The notes under the pieces were generated by a model. The model was not told the origin of the DNA. It saw only the letters and a list, made by a program, of their open reading frames with translations, and made no database searches. DNA of 64,000 nucleotides from the NCBI GenBank assembly GCA_944325705.1, contig CALVBB010000003.1, positions 59,352 through 123,351 on the forward strand, written 5' to 3'. This DNA comes from Candidatus Gastranaerophilales bacterium (GTDB lineage: Bacteria; Cyanobacteriota; Vampirovibrionia; Gastranaerophilales; Gastranaerophilaceae). The position numbers and the translations under genes are program-made. How positions within the stretch are numbered: position 1 is the first letter of the stretch; the number at the start of each line of letters is the position of its first letter. Of the stretch, positions 39,746 through 48,063 are shown one piece after another.

Positions 39746-40609
39746 ATGAACATTACAGCTCAAATGGTTAAAGAACTTCGCGACAAAACCGGCGCAGGGA
39801 TGATGGATGCGAAAAAAGCACTCGTTGAAACTGACGGTGATATGGAAAAAGCTATGGAAGTTCTCCGCCAAAAAGGTATGGCTTCCGCCGATAAAAAAAT
39901 GGGAAGGATTGCTGCAGAAGGCCTCATCGCTTCATGCGTTAAAGATGATTGCGGCGCGATGGTTGAAGTTAACTGCGAAACAGACTTCGTTGCTAAAAAT
40001 GATGAGTTTAAAGAATTAACATCAGGTCTTGCTGAAGTAGTTGCTGAAACTAATCCTGCTGATGTTGATGCACTTCTCGCTTCAACATGTCCTAAATGCG
40101 GCAAAGTTATCTCTGAAGTTATCAAAGAAAAAATCGCTTCTATCGGCGAAAAAATTACTTTCAGAAGATTCGTACGTTATGAAGGCAATACAGCATCTTA
40201 CATCCACAATGGCAAAATCGGTGTCTTAATAAAAACAGACAAAAAAGATGCTGAATTAATGAATGATATTTGCTTACACATAGCATCTTCTGCCCCTGAA
40301 TTTATTTCAAGAGCTGAAATTCCTCAGTCAGTTATCGACCACGAAACTGAAATTGAAATGGGTAAAGAAGATCTTCAGAAAAAACCTGAAAATATCAGAG
40401 CAAAAATCGTTGAAGGCCGTGTAAACAAACTTATGGCTTCAAGAGTTCTTCTTGAACAGCCATTTGTTAAAAACCCTGACGTAACCGTAGGCCAGTTAAT
40501 CGAAGGTAAATTGACTATTGAGAAATTTACTAGATATACTCTTGGTGAAGGTCTTGAAAAACGTCAGGATAACTTTGCAGAAGAAGTTATGAGCCAGGTT
40601 AAGGGCTAA
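39746..40609 (+). CDS. tsf: Elongation factor Ts
   Basis: EF-Ts exchanges GDP on EF-Tu. The 287 residues start with MVKELRDKTGAGMMDAKKAL and continue with the core motif VEVNCETDFVAKN. Unlike typical EF-Ts, the segment after LLAS reads TCPKCGK, a CxxC at C115/C118, and there are further cysteines at C64 and C69, so a metal site or disulfide is possible. AAGGAGAG precedes the ATG. It lies 83 bases after rpsB; that gap holds an imperfect inverted repeat of AGAGTGAAGG. Confidence 0.96.
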   Translation: MNITAQMVKELRDKTGAGMMDAKKALVETDGDMEKAMEVLRQKGMASADKKMGRIAAEGLIASCVKDDCGAMVEVNCETDFVAKNDEFKELTSGLAEVVAETNPADVDALLASTCPKCGKVISEVIKEKIASIGEKITFRRFVRYEGNTASYIHNGKIGVLIKTDKKDAELMNDICLHIASSAPEFISRAEIPQSVIDHETEIEMGKEDLQKKPENIRAKIVEGRVNKLMASRVLLEQPFVKNPDVTVGQLIEGKLTIEKFTRYTLGEGLEKRQDNFAEEVMSQVKG

Positions 40610-40628
40610 TATTTCCATAATAAAACTC

Positions 40629-40661
40629 AAAAGACCTGCGTTTTAAACGCAGGTCTTTTTT
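40629..40661 (+). terminator. Terminator of rpsB-tsf
   Basis: AAAGACCTGCGTTT and AAACGCAGGTCTTT pair almost without a loop and are followed by T. Confidence 0.92.
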
Positions 40662-40696
40662 AATAAAGCAAAAAATTATTTTTACGGGATTTAGTC

Positions 40697-40724
40697 TTGA
40701 AATAATCTGAAAATCTGTTATCAT
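40697..40724 (+). promoter_or_regulatory. Promoter candidate of the 48-residue ORF
   Basis: TTGAAA at 40697 and TATCAT at 40719 have a 16-base spacing; AAGGAG and the GTG start follow at 40735-40750. Confidence 0.45.
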
Positions 40725-40747
40725 ATTATAAAAAAGGAGTGTATTGC

Positions 40748-40894
40748 GTGAGTGAATTGAATATAAAAGAGATAACAAGCTTTATAGATGATAATACTAA
40801 AAAGACCAGACTTGTTGTATTTGATGAAGATAAAGAAACAGAAATAATTCTTGAAGGCAGCGGCTCATTAAAAATTGCAGCTCTGGAAGTTTAG
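40748..40894 (+). CDS. Small acidic protein (48 residues)
   Basis: A GTG start 8 bases after AAGGAG opens a 48-residue frame ending in TAG: MSELNIKEITSFIDDN, then a strand-like TRLVVFDEDKETEIIL and GSGSLKIAALEV. A promoter-like sequence stands upstream and a terminator closes the previous operon, so it has its own unit. No family is recognised and it is too short for confident homology. Confidence 0.55.
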   Translation: MSELNIKEITSFIDDNTKKTRLVVFDEDKETEIILEGSGSLKIAALEV

Positions 40895-40961
40895 CCAAAC
40901 AGAGTTACAAGCGCGGGTGAAGCATTCTGGGTTATACTAAAAAAGTTTCCTTGACATCTAA

Positions 40962-41900
40962 CTATTCTTCTTTTCCAAACTTTAGGGTTTCACCTTTAAT
41001 ACCTTCCTGAACCCAGTGAACTTCCAGCTCGTTAGAACGAATTACTTCTTGTTGAGGAATATTCTCCACCGAAGGTTTTTCAGGCACAGGCTCAACCGAT
41101 GACTTTTCTTCCGGCGGCTGGAACTGTTTGACAGGTTTAGATTTATTAATTGCAGGTTTTACTTCCTTTTTATCTTTAATATTTTTATCATTCTTAGAAT
41201 TTTTATCTTTAAGTTTAATCTCAACAACAGGAGTTTTCTGCTGCTCTAAAGTTGGAGGTTCATTTGACCCTTCTGCAGCAGCAGGCTGGACATCATCCTC
41301 AGGTTCGTCCTCCTCCCCATCATAGTCCTTAAACCTCAAAGAAAAGAGATCGTGTTCTCTAATTTCAAGCTCGCTGCCTTTGCTTATGTAAGAAAAAATT
41401 GAATTTTCATAAACGGAAACAGCAGAAGATTTGAATCTGTTGCCTTCTTCATTTTTAACAGCCCCTTCAACAGCATGGTATCCGAGGCTAACGCCTTTCA
41501 GAAAATGATCACCGACGGTAAGAGCTGCACTTTTTGCGACCTCCCCTTTATCAATTTCAAATTTCGGTGAGAACTTTCCGATATATTCTTCTGTAATCTT
41601 AACTTCATTTCCTTGTTCATCAATATAACTGACAGGAATTGCTGAAAATGTCGCGTTGCGTTTAAGCCGTTTCGGGGCTTTGACATCTGTTATACGGCAT
41701 TTTACGATAACGCCTTCCGGAATTGTAACATTTTCATCAAGCATAACTGAACTCATTGCCTTTAAAGAAATAAATTCAGGTGGTTGAGAGGTTGAAAAAC
41801 TGCTTAAAGACTCCACCTTCAAAACCTCAGCCGCAAATACTGGCTGAATAAATAACAAACAAAATACAGTCAATATTCCTGCTTTGAAAAAGTTTTTCAT
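40962..41900 (-). CDS. Secreted protein with Lys/Pro-rich C-terminus
   Basis: The 312-residue protein has a signal peptide (residues 1-23, ending VFA), a domain of about 170 residues and a low-complexity acidic, then Lys/Pro-rich, tail (about 200-290). The domain resembles that of the upstream gene: SSFSTSQPPEFISLKAMSS and NATFSAIPVSYID align with SDYVGTNPPQAMAVKVGS and GTFAFIPYSFINF there. AGGAG precedes the ATG. The two genes are 37 bases apart and probably co-transcribed. Function is unknown. Confidence 0.75.
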   Translation of the reverse strand: MKNFFKAGILTVFCLLFIQPVFAAEVLKVESLSSFSTSQPPEFISLKAMSSVMLDENVTIPEGVIVKCRITDVKAPKRLKRNATFSAIPVSYIDEQGNEVKITEEYIGKFSPKFEIDKGEVAKSAALTVGDHFLKGVSLGYHAVEGAVKNEEGNRFKSSAVSVYENSIFSYISKGSELEIREHDLFSLRFKDYDGEEDEPEDDVQPAAAEGSNEPPTLEQQKTPVVEIKLKDKNSKNDKNIKDKKEVKPAINKSKPVKQFQPPEEKSSVEPVPEKPSVENIPQQEVIRSNELEVHWVQEGIKGETLKFGKEE

Positions 41901-41937
41901 TCTATACTCCTACAGTTGCTCTCCCGTCTTAAATATT

Positions 41938-42552
41938 TTATCTCAAAAATTCATTATAACGCAAAATACTATTTAAAGGCATAGCAGGATTATAACGGTT
42001 GCAGGAATCAAAAGTAGTCAAATCAGTCAGCGGAAGCCCGGGCAAATACCGGCTGAACGGGCGCTGGGATTCTTCTGTTGCAGGTGTGAATGAAGCGTTC
42101 ACTATATCTGAAGCGGTACCTGAAACATTTTGCACCTGCTGCTGTTGTTTTGGCTGAACCTCAGTAAAGTTCAGGGCAAATACCTGACCTGTTTTAATAG
42201 TTAACGGGGCTTGTGCCGCAACAATTTTGTTATTTACAACCATACCGGCAAATGTGCCGTAAGCCTGCGGTTCAAATTTTGTCTCTTCATTATGAAAATT
42301 TATGAAACTATATGGAATGAAGGCAAAAGTTCCGTTTTTGTTAACAACAATTTTACCTTTAACAACATATCCTTCAAAAAGTACAATATCGTCAGTAACC
42401 TGAATATTGCTGCCGACTTTAACAGCCATAGCCTGCGGAGGATTTGTTCCGACATAATCACTCAGAGCTGTAACAGCTACATTTTTAGCAAAAGCGCTCT
42501 GGCCGAATGCAAAAAATAACATTAATATTAAAATTGGTAGAACTTTTCTCAT
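41938..42552 (-). CDS. Secreted protein, paralog of the 40962 gene
   Basis: The 204-residue protein has a signal peptide ending AFA near residue 22. The domain contains NPPQAMAVKVGSNIQVTDDI, GYVVKGKIV and AFIPYSFINF, parallel to its downstream neighbour, and a C-terminus with Gln-rich and proline segments. AGGAGATT precedes the ATG. A periplasmic or outer-surface role is likely from the signal peptide; nothing more can be said. Confidence 0.75.
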   Translation of the reverse strand: MRKVLPILILMLFFAFGQSAFAKNVAVTALSDYVGTNPPQAMAVKVGSNIQVTDDIVLFEGYVVKGKIVVNKNGTFAFIPYSFINFHNEETKFEPQAYGTFAGMVVNNKIVAAQAPLTIKTGQVFALNFTEVQPKQQQQVQNVSGTASDIVNASFTPATEESQRPFSRYLPGLPLTDLTTFDSCNRYNPAMPLNSILRYNEFLR

Positions 42553-42712
42553 ATAGAATCTCCTGATTATAGTCTTATTATATCAGAATTTCATTATAAG
42601 TTCAAGTGCCCCATAACATTCGGGACTAATCAATTGACAATTATCCTGTCAGACTTGGCTTTTAAATACCAGAAAATTTTTAAACTTCTTCTTTACCTGC
42701 AGCAACTGTAGT

Positions 42713-45538
42713 TCAATTTATCACCCCTTTGAGGTACTGACCGGTAATTGAATTTTTATTATGTATAAGTTCTTCTGGAGTGCCGGTTGCAACGACTTGA
42801 CCGCCGGCAGCGCCGCCCTCCGGCCCTAAATCAATTATATAATCCGCAACTTTTATCAAATCAAGATTGTGTTCAATTATAAGAATTGTGTTTCCTTGAT
42901 CAGCAAGCTGCTGGATAATTTTAATCAATTTGTCCAGATCAGCCCAGTGCAACCCGACAGACGGCTCATCCAGCAGGTAAAGAGTTTTGCCGGTTGCACG
43001 CTTATTTAATTCCGAGGCAAGCTTAATCCTCTGAGCCTCCCCGCCGGAAAGAGTTGTTGCACTCTGTCCGAGTTTTATATAATCCAGTCCGACATCATAG
43101 AGAGTTTTCAATTTATGCTTAATTGCAGGAATATTTTCAAAAAACTCGAGCGCTTCTTTTACGCTCATCTCAAGAACATCAGCAATTGTTTTCCCTTTGT
43201 ATTTGACTTCAAGAGTTTCGCGGTTGTAACGTTTTCCTTTGCAGACCGGACATTTTACGTAAACATCTGACAAGAAATTCATTTCTATCTTATTTACGCC
43301 GTCGCCTTTGCAAGCTTCACAGCGCCCGCCTTTTACATTAAAGCTAAAACGTCCGGGTTTATAACCTCTCACTTTAGCCTCGTTTGTTTTTGAAAAAAGT
43401 TCTCTGATGTGGGTGAACAAATCCGTATAGGTTGCCGGATTTGAGCGCGGGGTTCTACCTATAGGCGACTGGTCAATATCAATAATCTTATCTATATTTT
43501 CAAACCCTTCAATTGAATCAACCCCCTGCGGTTTTGGCTTGTTGCCGCGGAGTACATGGAGTGCGTATTCGTAAATCAAATCCTGCATAAGCGTCGACTT
43601 GCCCGAACCCGAAACACCTGTCAGAACAACAATTTTGCCGAGCGGAATATCAACATCAATATTTTTAAGGTTATTAAGGTGAGCATTTTTAACATGCAGC
43701 AAATGCCCGTTGCCTTCTCTGATTTTGTCCGGAACAGGTATAAATTTGGCTCCGCTCAGATACTGGCCGGTAAGTGACGATTTGCATTTAATTATGTCCT
43801 CAAGTGTTCCCTGCACCACAATTTTCCCGCCGTTAATGCCCGCTTTCGGCCCGATGTCCACAATATAATCCGCATTTCGCATTGTATCTTCATCATGTTC
43901 GACAACAATAAGGGTATTTCCGAGATTGCGCAGTTTTATGAGAGTTTTAATAAGCCTGTCATTGTCGCGCTGATGCAGCCCGATTGAAGGTTCATCCAGC
44001 ACATACAAAACACCGGAAAGCCCGCTTCCTATTTGAGTTGCAAGCCTTATTCTCTGAGCCTCGCCACCGGAAAGGGTTCCAGCCATACGAGCAAGATTCA
44101 GATACCCGAGTCCTACATCACACAAAAATCTTAAACGTGCTCTTATTTCATCTAAGATTTGTTTTGCTATCTGTAATTTATATTCATCAAGTTCAAGATA
44201 TAAATCATTCACAAAATCCAGAGCGTCAGTAATTGCAAGAAGTGTAAATTCATAGATATTTTTCCCTTTAATCCTTACCGCAAGCGGAAAAGGTTTCAGT
44301 CTGGCACCGCCGCAAGCAGGGCAGGGGGTTGTTATCATATATTTTTCAATTTCCTCGCGCCAGTAGTCGGCCGTCGAATCATTATAGCGTTTTTCAAGAA
44401 AAGGAATTACGCCGGAAAATCTGTGATATTTTGTTTCATACCTGTGGGTGCCGAACTTCATTACACGGAATTTAATCAAATCATCTCCGCCGTAAAGAAT
44501 TATATGCTGCTGTTCTTCCGGCAAATCCTCAAACGGCGTTTCCATATTTATTCCGTAATGCTCGCTTACAGATTGCAGAACATCTTCATAATAAGTTGTA
44601 CTTGTCTTTGACCACGGATATATAGCTCCGTCTTTCAGGGATTTTGTTCTGTCCGGAACAACAAGGTTAGGGTCAATAACAAAATCCGCGCCCAGACCAG
44701 AACATCTTTCACAGGCACCGTAAGGAGCATTAAATGAAAATATCCTCGGTGCAAGTTCTTCAAAACTCAAATTACACTTCGGGCAGGAAAGTTTTTCGCT
44801 GTAAATAATTTCCTTATCCCCAACAGCGTCAATTATTACGATGCCGTCTGCTTTTTTTAGCGCAATTTGTACACTGTCGGCAATTCTTGATTGAGCGCTC
44901 TCTTTAACAACAATTCTGTCAACTACAACGTGAATTGTGTGTTTCTTTGTTTTGCTTAATTCAATCTCATCTTCGTCAAGGTTGTAAATTTCATCGTCAA
45001 CTTTTACTCTTACAAAACCTTCTTGCCTGAGTTCTTCAAAAGTCGACTGGAATTCGCCTTTCTTGCCGCGGACAATCGGTGCGAGTATCTGGATTTTTGT
45101 GCCATCACCGAGTTTCAGAATACTGTTTACAATCTCGTCAATGGACTGCGGTTTAATCTCATCACCGCAATTCGGGCAGTAAGGAGTGCCGGCCCTTGCA
45201 TATAGAAGCCTTAAATAGTCATAAATTTCCGTTACGGTGCCTACAGTTGAGCGCGGGTTGTTGCTGGTAGACTTCTGGTCAATCGAAATTGCCGGAGAAA
45301 GCCCGTCAATGTATTCAACATCAGGCTTATCCATCTGTCCTAAAAACTGTCTTGCATAAGTCGAAAGGCTTTCAATATAGCGCCTCTGGCCTTCTGCGAA
45401 TATTGTGTCAAATGCAAGCGAGCTTTTGCCGGAGCCAGAAACTCCCGTAAAAACAATCAGTTCGTTCTTCGGGATCTCCAGCGACACATCTTTTAAGTTA
45501 TGTTCTTTTGCACCCTTAATCGTAATCTTGTCTAACAT
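42713..45538 (-). CDS. uvrA: Excinuclease ABC subunit A
   Basis: UvrA is the damage-sensing ATPase of nucleotide excision repair. The 941 residues have two ABC modules: Walker A GVSGSGKSS at 32-40 and a second GVSGSGKST in the C-terminal half, signature LSGGEAQRI twice, and zinc-finger CPxC pairs. The frame is open to 45688, but the extra sequence is translated dispersed repeat (it contains VILNLFQDL, a familiar artefact), so I start at the ATG at 45538. No Shine-Dalgarno sequence is present; TGCAATAAT ends 6 bases before the ATG. Confidence 0.97.
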   Translation of the reverse strand: MLDKITIKGAKEHNLKDVSLEIPKNELIVFTGVSGSGKSSLAFDTIFAEGQRRYIESLSTYARQFLGQMDKPDVEYIDGLSPAISIDQKSTSNNPRSTVGTVTEIYDYLRLLYARAGTPYCPNCGDEIKPQSIDEIVNSILKLGDGTKIQILAPIVRGKKGEFQSTFEELRQEGFVRVKVDDEIYNLDEDEIELSKTKKHTIHVVVDRIVVKESAQSRIADSVQIALKKADGIVIIDAVGDKEIIYSEKLSCPKCNLSFEELAPRIFSFNAPYGACERCSGLGADFVIDPNLVVPDRTKSLKDGAIYPWSKTSTTYYEDVLQSVSEHYGINMETPFEDLPEEQQHIILYGGDDLIKFRVMKFGTHRYETKYHRFSGVIPFLEKRYNDSTADYWREEIEKYMITTPCPACGGARLKPFPLAVRIKGKNIYEFTLLAITDALDFVNDLYLELDEYKLQIAKQILDEIRARLRFLCDVGLGYLNLARMAGTLSGGEAQRIRLATQIGSGLSGVLYVLDEPSIGLHQRDNDRLIKTLIKLRNLGNTLIVVEHDEDTMRNADYIVDIGPKAGINGGKIVVQGTLEDIIKCKSSLTGQYLSGAKFIPVPDKIREGNGHLLHVKNAHLNNLKNIDVDIPLGKIVVLTGVSGSGKSTLMQDLIYEYALHVLRGNKPKPQGVDSIEGFENIDKIIDIDQSPIGRTPRSNPATYTDLFTHIRELFSKTNEAKVRGYKPGRFSFNVKGGRCEACKGDGVNKIEMNFLSDVYVKCPVCKGKRYNRETLEVKYKGKTIADVLEMSVKEALEFFENIPAIKHKLKTLYDVGLDYIKLGQSATTLSGGEAQRIKLASELNKRATGKTLYLLDEPSVGLHWADLDKLIKIIQQLADQGNTILIIEHNLDLIKVADYIIDLGPEGGAAGGQVVATGTPEELIHNKNSITGQYLKGVIN

Positions 45539-45544
45539 ACTTAT

Positions 45545-45553
45545 ATTATTGCA
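45545..45553 (-). promoter_or_regulatory. Extended -10 element of uvrA (leaderless layout)
   Basis: TGCAATAAT on the minus strand ends 6 bases before the uvrA ATG and there is no ribosome site between. Confidence 0.45.
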
Positions 45554-45600
45554 CCAAGAAAATTTTGTGACAAGAAATTCTACAACGGTCTTATTACCAA

Positions 45601-45638
45601 AGAGATCCTGAAACAAGTTCAGGATGACAAAATTTTGG
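45601..45638. repeat. Short dispersed repeat near the uvrA start
   Basis: GAGATCCTGAA and TTCAGGAT form a hairpin followed by GACAAAATTTTGG. A diverged copy lies at 38479-38512. Confidence 0.65.
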
Positions 45639-45693
45639 TTTGCTTTGTCTAACCCGTTATGCAGAGAATGTCTGAGTGTCAGGTACAACCATC

Positions 45694-46014
45694 TTACAAC
45701 AAAGATTTTACGGTACTAGCCAGAATATGCAGTTTTTTGTTATCCTTTGAAAGCTTATCTATGCCGGCATTGATTTCCAAAAGAAGTTCTTCGTTGGTTT
45801 TAATGCAGTCATCAACAAAAAGCTCATAGAGTTCCACCCCGAGAAAACCGGCAATTTTTTCCAAATTTTCCGCAGTAGGGTAGTTTCGTCCTGTTTCAAT
45901 CTTACTGAGGCTTATTGTATCAATCCCGACAAGCTCTGCCAGTGTTTCCTGCGTCAGTTTTTTAGCCTTTCTGTAATCCTGTATTCTTCTCCCGACTATT
46001 TTTTTCGGATCCAT
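45694..46014 (-). CDS. XRE-family transcriptional regulator
   Basis: The 106-residue protein has a helix-turn-helix domain (RRIQDYRKAKKLTQETLAEL, then SLSKIETGRNYPTAENLEKI) followed by a helical tail of about 40 residues (NEELLLEINAGIDKL), closely matching the layout of the regulator at 24389 (NDELLVEINTMLKN). The two are clear paralogs. It is divergent from the prepilin at 46127 with 112 bases between starts. GGAGGG precedes the ATG. Confidence 0.88.
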   Translation of the reverse strand: MDPKKIVGRRIQDYRKAKKLTQETLAELVGIDTISLSKIETGRNYPTAENLEKIAGFLGVELYELFVDDCIKTNEELLLEINAGIDKLSKDNKKLHILASTVKSLL

Positions 46015-46126
46015 ACCCCCTCCATTAAGCTAATTTTTCAATAATTTACCTTTGAATTTAATAAATTTTAAAGCATAATAATTAATAAATTAGCTTTAAA
46101 AACTTATATTTAAATAAGGAGGTTCT

Positions 46127-46885
46127 ATGAAGGATAAAGTATTCACACCAGCAGAAGGTGCTACGCACGCAGATATGTTTAATGGCTCCCGCAGTAAGGC
46201 GTTTACTCTGGCAGAAGTTTTGATTACACTCGGGATTATCGGTGTAGTTGCTGCCATGACACTGTCGGCAGTCGTTCAGAAATACAGAAACCACGTTGTT
46301 GAGACAAGACTGCAGAAATTTTATACAACTTTTAATCAAGCAATAAAAATGGCAGAAGTTAAGTACGGCGATAAAAAAGATTGGTACATTGACGCAAGTG
46401 GAGTTGAGCTTGACGATGAGGGCAACCCTATACTTTCAACATCTGAAATTGACCGGTGGTTCAGCAAGTATCTATCATCTTTTATAGTTTTAAAAAGAAA
46501 ATCCGATAAAGATGGCCGGCTTTTATACTACCTGTCTGATGGTAGTGCTTTCCAGCTCGGGGTGCTTGGAAATGCCTCCCTCAGGGATATTTATTTTTAT
46601 CCCGGAAATCCTGAAAGATGTCAGGGCAGCGATAATGATATGGTTGGAAAATGTGTCTGAAAGTTTGAGTACATGCCAACCTCTAACTCTGAAGAGTGGA
46701 AATATTTATATAACAAAGGATTGGAACCTAATATGTTTAATTGGGATGGTAGTGAAAATATATTGAAAACCGACGGTCAGCGAGGTTGCTATGTAAATTC
46801 CCAGATGAAATCTTACTGTACAATGATAATCATGCAAAACGGGTGGAAAATTCCTAAGGATTATCCCTGGAAAGTCTTTTATTAG
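46127..46885 (+). pseudogene. Prepilin-like gene interrupted by an in-frame TGA
   Basis: The first part encodes a long leader of about 24 residues (MKDKVFTPAEGATHADMFNG...) followed by KAFTLAEVLITLGIIGVVAAMTL and a pilin-like globular region. TGA at 46658-46660 stops translation at residue 177, but the same frame continues KFEYMPTSNSEEW to GWKIPKDYPWKVFY, the standard prepilin ending of this genome. TGA probably replaces a Trp or similar codon. GGAGG precedes the ATG. The truncated 177-residue protein might still be made. Confidence 0.8.
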
Positions 46886-47040
46886 AAATCTGAATTTTCC
46901 ACCCGTCTGACTCTACCAAAATTGTTAAACATATACCATAATCTACGCCAATAGAAAACCGGACTGGTCCGGTAGAAAATTCCTAAGGATTATCCTGGAA
47001 AGTATTTTATTAAAAGTCTGAATTTTCCACCCGTCTAACT
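46847..47040. repeat. Duplicated 3' end of the prepilin gene
   Basis: Positions 46847-46912 and 46977-47040 are about 90% alike and 130 bases apart; the second copy has lost one base in the codons for Pro-Trp. Each contains GAATTTTCCACCC; in the first, GGGTGGAAAATTC at 46841 pairs with it in a 13-base-pair stem around the stop codon. ACCGGAC/GTCCGGT (46958-46973) lies between the copies. Confidence 0.8.
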
Positions 47041-47069
47041 TTATGAAAAGTGCGCTGGATTATTTATTA

Positions 47070-47100
47070 AAAAACAGGAACAAAAATTGTTCCTGTTTTT
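47070..47100. terminator. Bidirectional terminator
   Basis: AAAAACAGGAACAA and TTGTTCCTGTTTTT pair with a short loop, with T-runs on both strands; it separates the prepilin locus from the convergent gene at 47121. Confidence 0.88.
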
Positions 47101-47120
47101 CTGGTATTTGTAATAATTAA

Positions 47121-47786
47121 TTAAGCATTAGCTGTTTTGTCTGCAGGAGCTGCACCTTCAGCCGGTTTTGCTTTAGGAGTTGCAAGGAAACCTGCGAGTC
47201 CTGCAACAACTGCTGCGGCACCACCGTAGATAGCTGCCGGTTTAATCTTCATATTGCGTACAGTTTTCTTAGCAGCTTCAGCAAGCTTCTTAGTTTCTTC
47301 TGCTGCATCCTGCGGCAATTCTTTAAATTTCTTACCTGCTTTATCATATACATTTTCAAGAGCATCGCTTACAGTCTTTTTAGCTGCTTCATAAGTGGTT
47401 TCCATAGCAGATTTTACTGTACCGAACAAACTTTTAATTTGATCATCTGAACCTTCAGCGATAGTCTTTTTAGCTGCTTCTTTATCAGCACCGAGTGCCT
47501 CAGCACTTACTTCAGATAATTTTGTTAAAACTTTTTTCATTTTGCTAACAGAAGCATCATCACCCATTTCAGAAATCTTCTTACCGAGATTTAAAGAAGT
47601 TTTTGCATTGTCATCAGCTGCTTGGGCAACAGCTACTTTGTGAACAAATTCATCTGAAAAATTACCGTCATTCAAAATAGACTTTGTGAAATAACCTGCT
47701 GCGCCGCCGCCGACAAGACCAACACCGGCTCCGATGGCTGCATTTCTGGTTCTGTGGTCTGCACTGTTTACTGAATTTACTGACAT
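47121..47786 (-). CDS. Helical protein with glycine-rich hydrophobic segments
   Basis: The 221-residue protein has an N-terminal Gly/Ala-rich stretch (AAIGAGVGLVGGGAAGYF, residues about 16-33), a long Lys/Ala/Glu-rich helical middle and a second Ala/Gly hydrophobic stretch near the C-terminus (YGGAAAVVAGLAGFLA). These look like two glycine-zipper membrane helices flanking a coiled-coil-like region. GAGGTG precedes the ATG. It is related in style to the protein at 49466. Function is unknown. Confidence 0.72.
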   Translation of the reverse strand: MSVNSVNSADHRTRNAAIGAGVGLVGGGAAGYFTKSILNDGNFSDEFVHKVAVAQAADDNAKTSLNLGKKISEMGDDASVSKMKKVLTKLSEVSAEALGADKEAAKKTIAEGSDDQIKSLFGTVKSAMETTYEAAKKTVSDALENVYDKAGKKFKELPQDAAEETKKLAEAAKKTVRNMKIKPAAIYGGAAAVVAGLAGFLATPKAKPAEGAAPADKTANA

Positions 47787-48063
47787 ATTCTACACCTCAC
47801 TTTTTTATTCTGTCTAAGTTTGTTATTTACTTAAAAACAAAACATATTTATTTTTGACATTATTTGCCGGAATTTTGAATTTTATTTACAAATATTTACA
47901 TTCATAAAAAACATAGTAAACTCCGTACTGTCCGGTATTGTTTTGCCTGTATTTTCAGAAGATACACCTTTCCCGCGCACCTGCCGGAAAATCATCCGGA
48001 CACTTTTTATCTATATATTAAACCGCAAAAAACTATTTTTGTGAAGTCTTTTTACAAAAATTA

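Noticed and set aside
45539..45688. 50-residue N-terminal extension of UvrA
   Set aside because: It translates a dispersed intergenic repeat (VILNLFQDL) and the UvrA family starts at MLDKITIKGA; no ribosome site supports the longer form.
46658..46660. TGA read as tryptophan (alternative genetic code)
   Set aside because: Several normal genes here (for example maf and queF) end in TGA, so the standard code is more likely.
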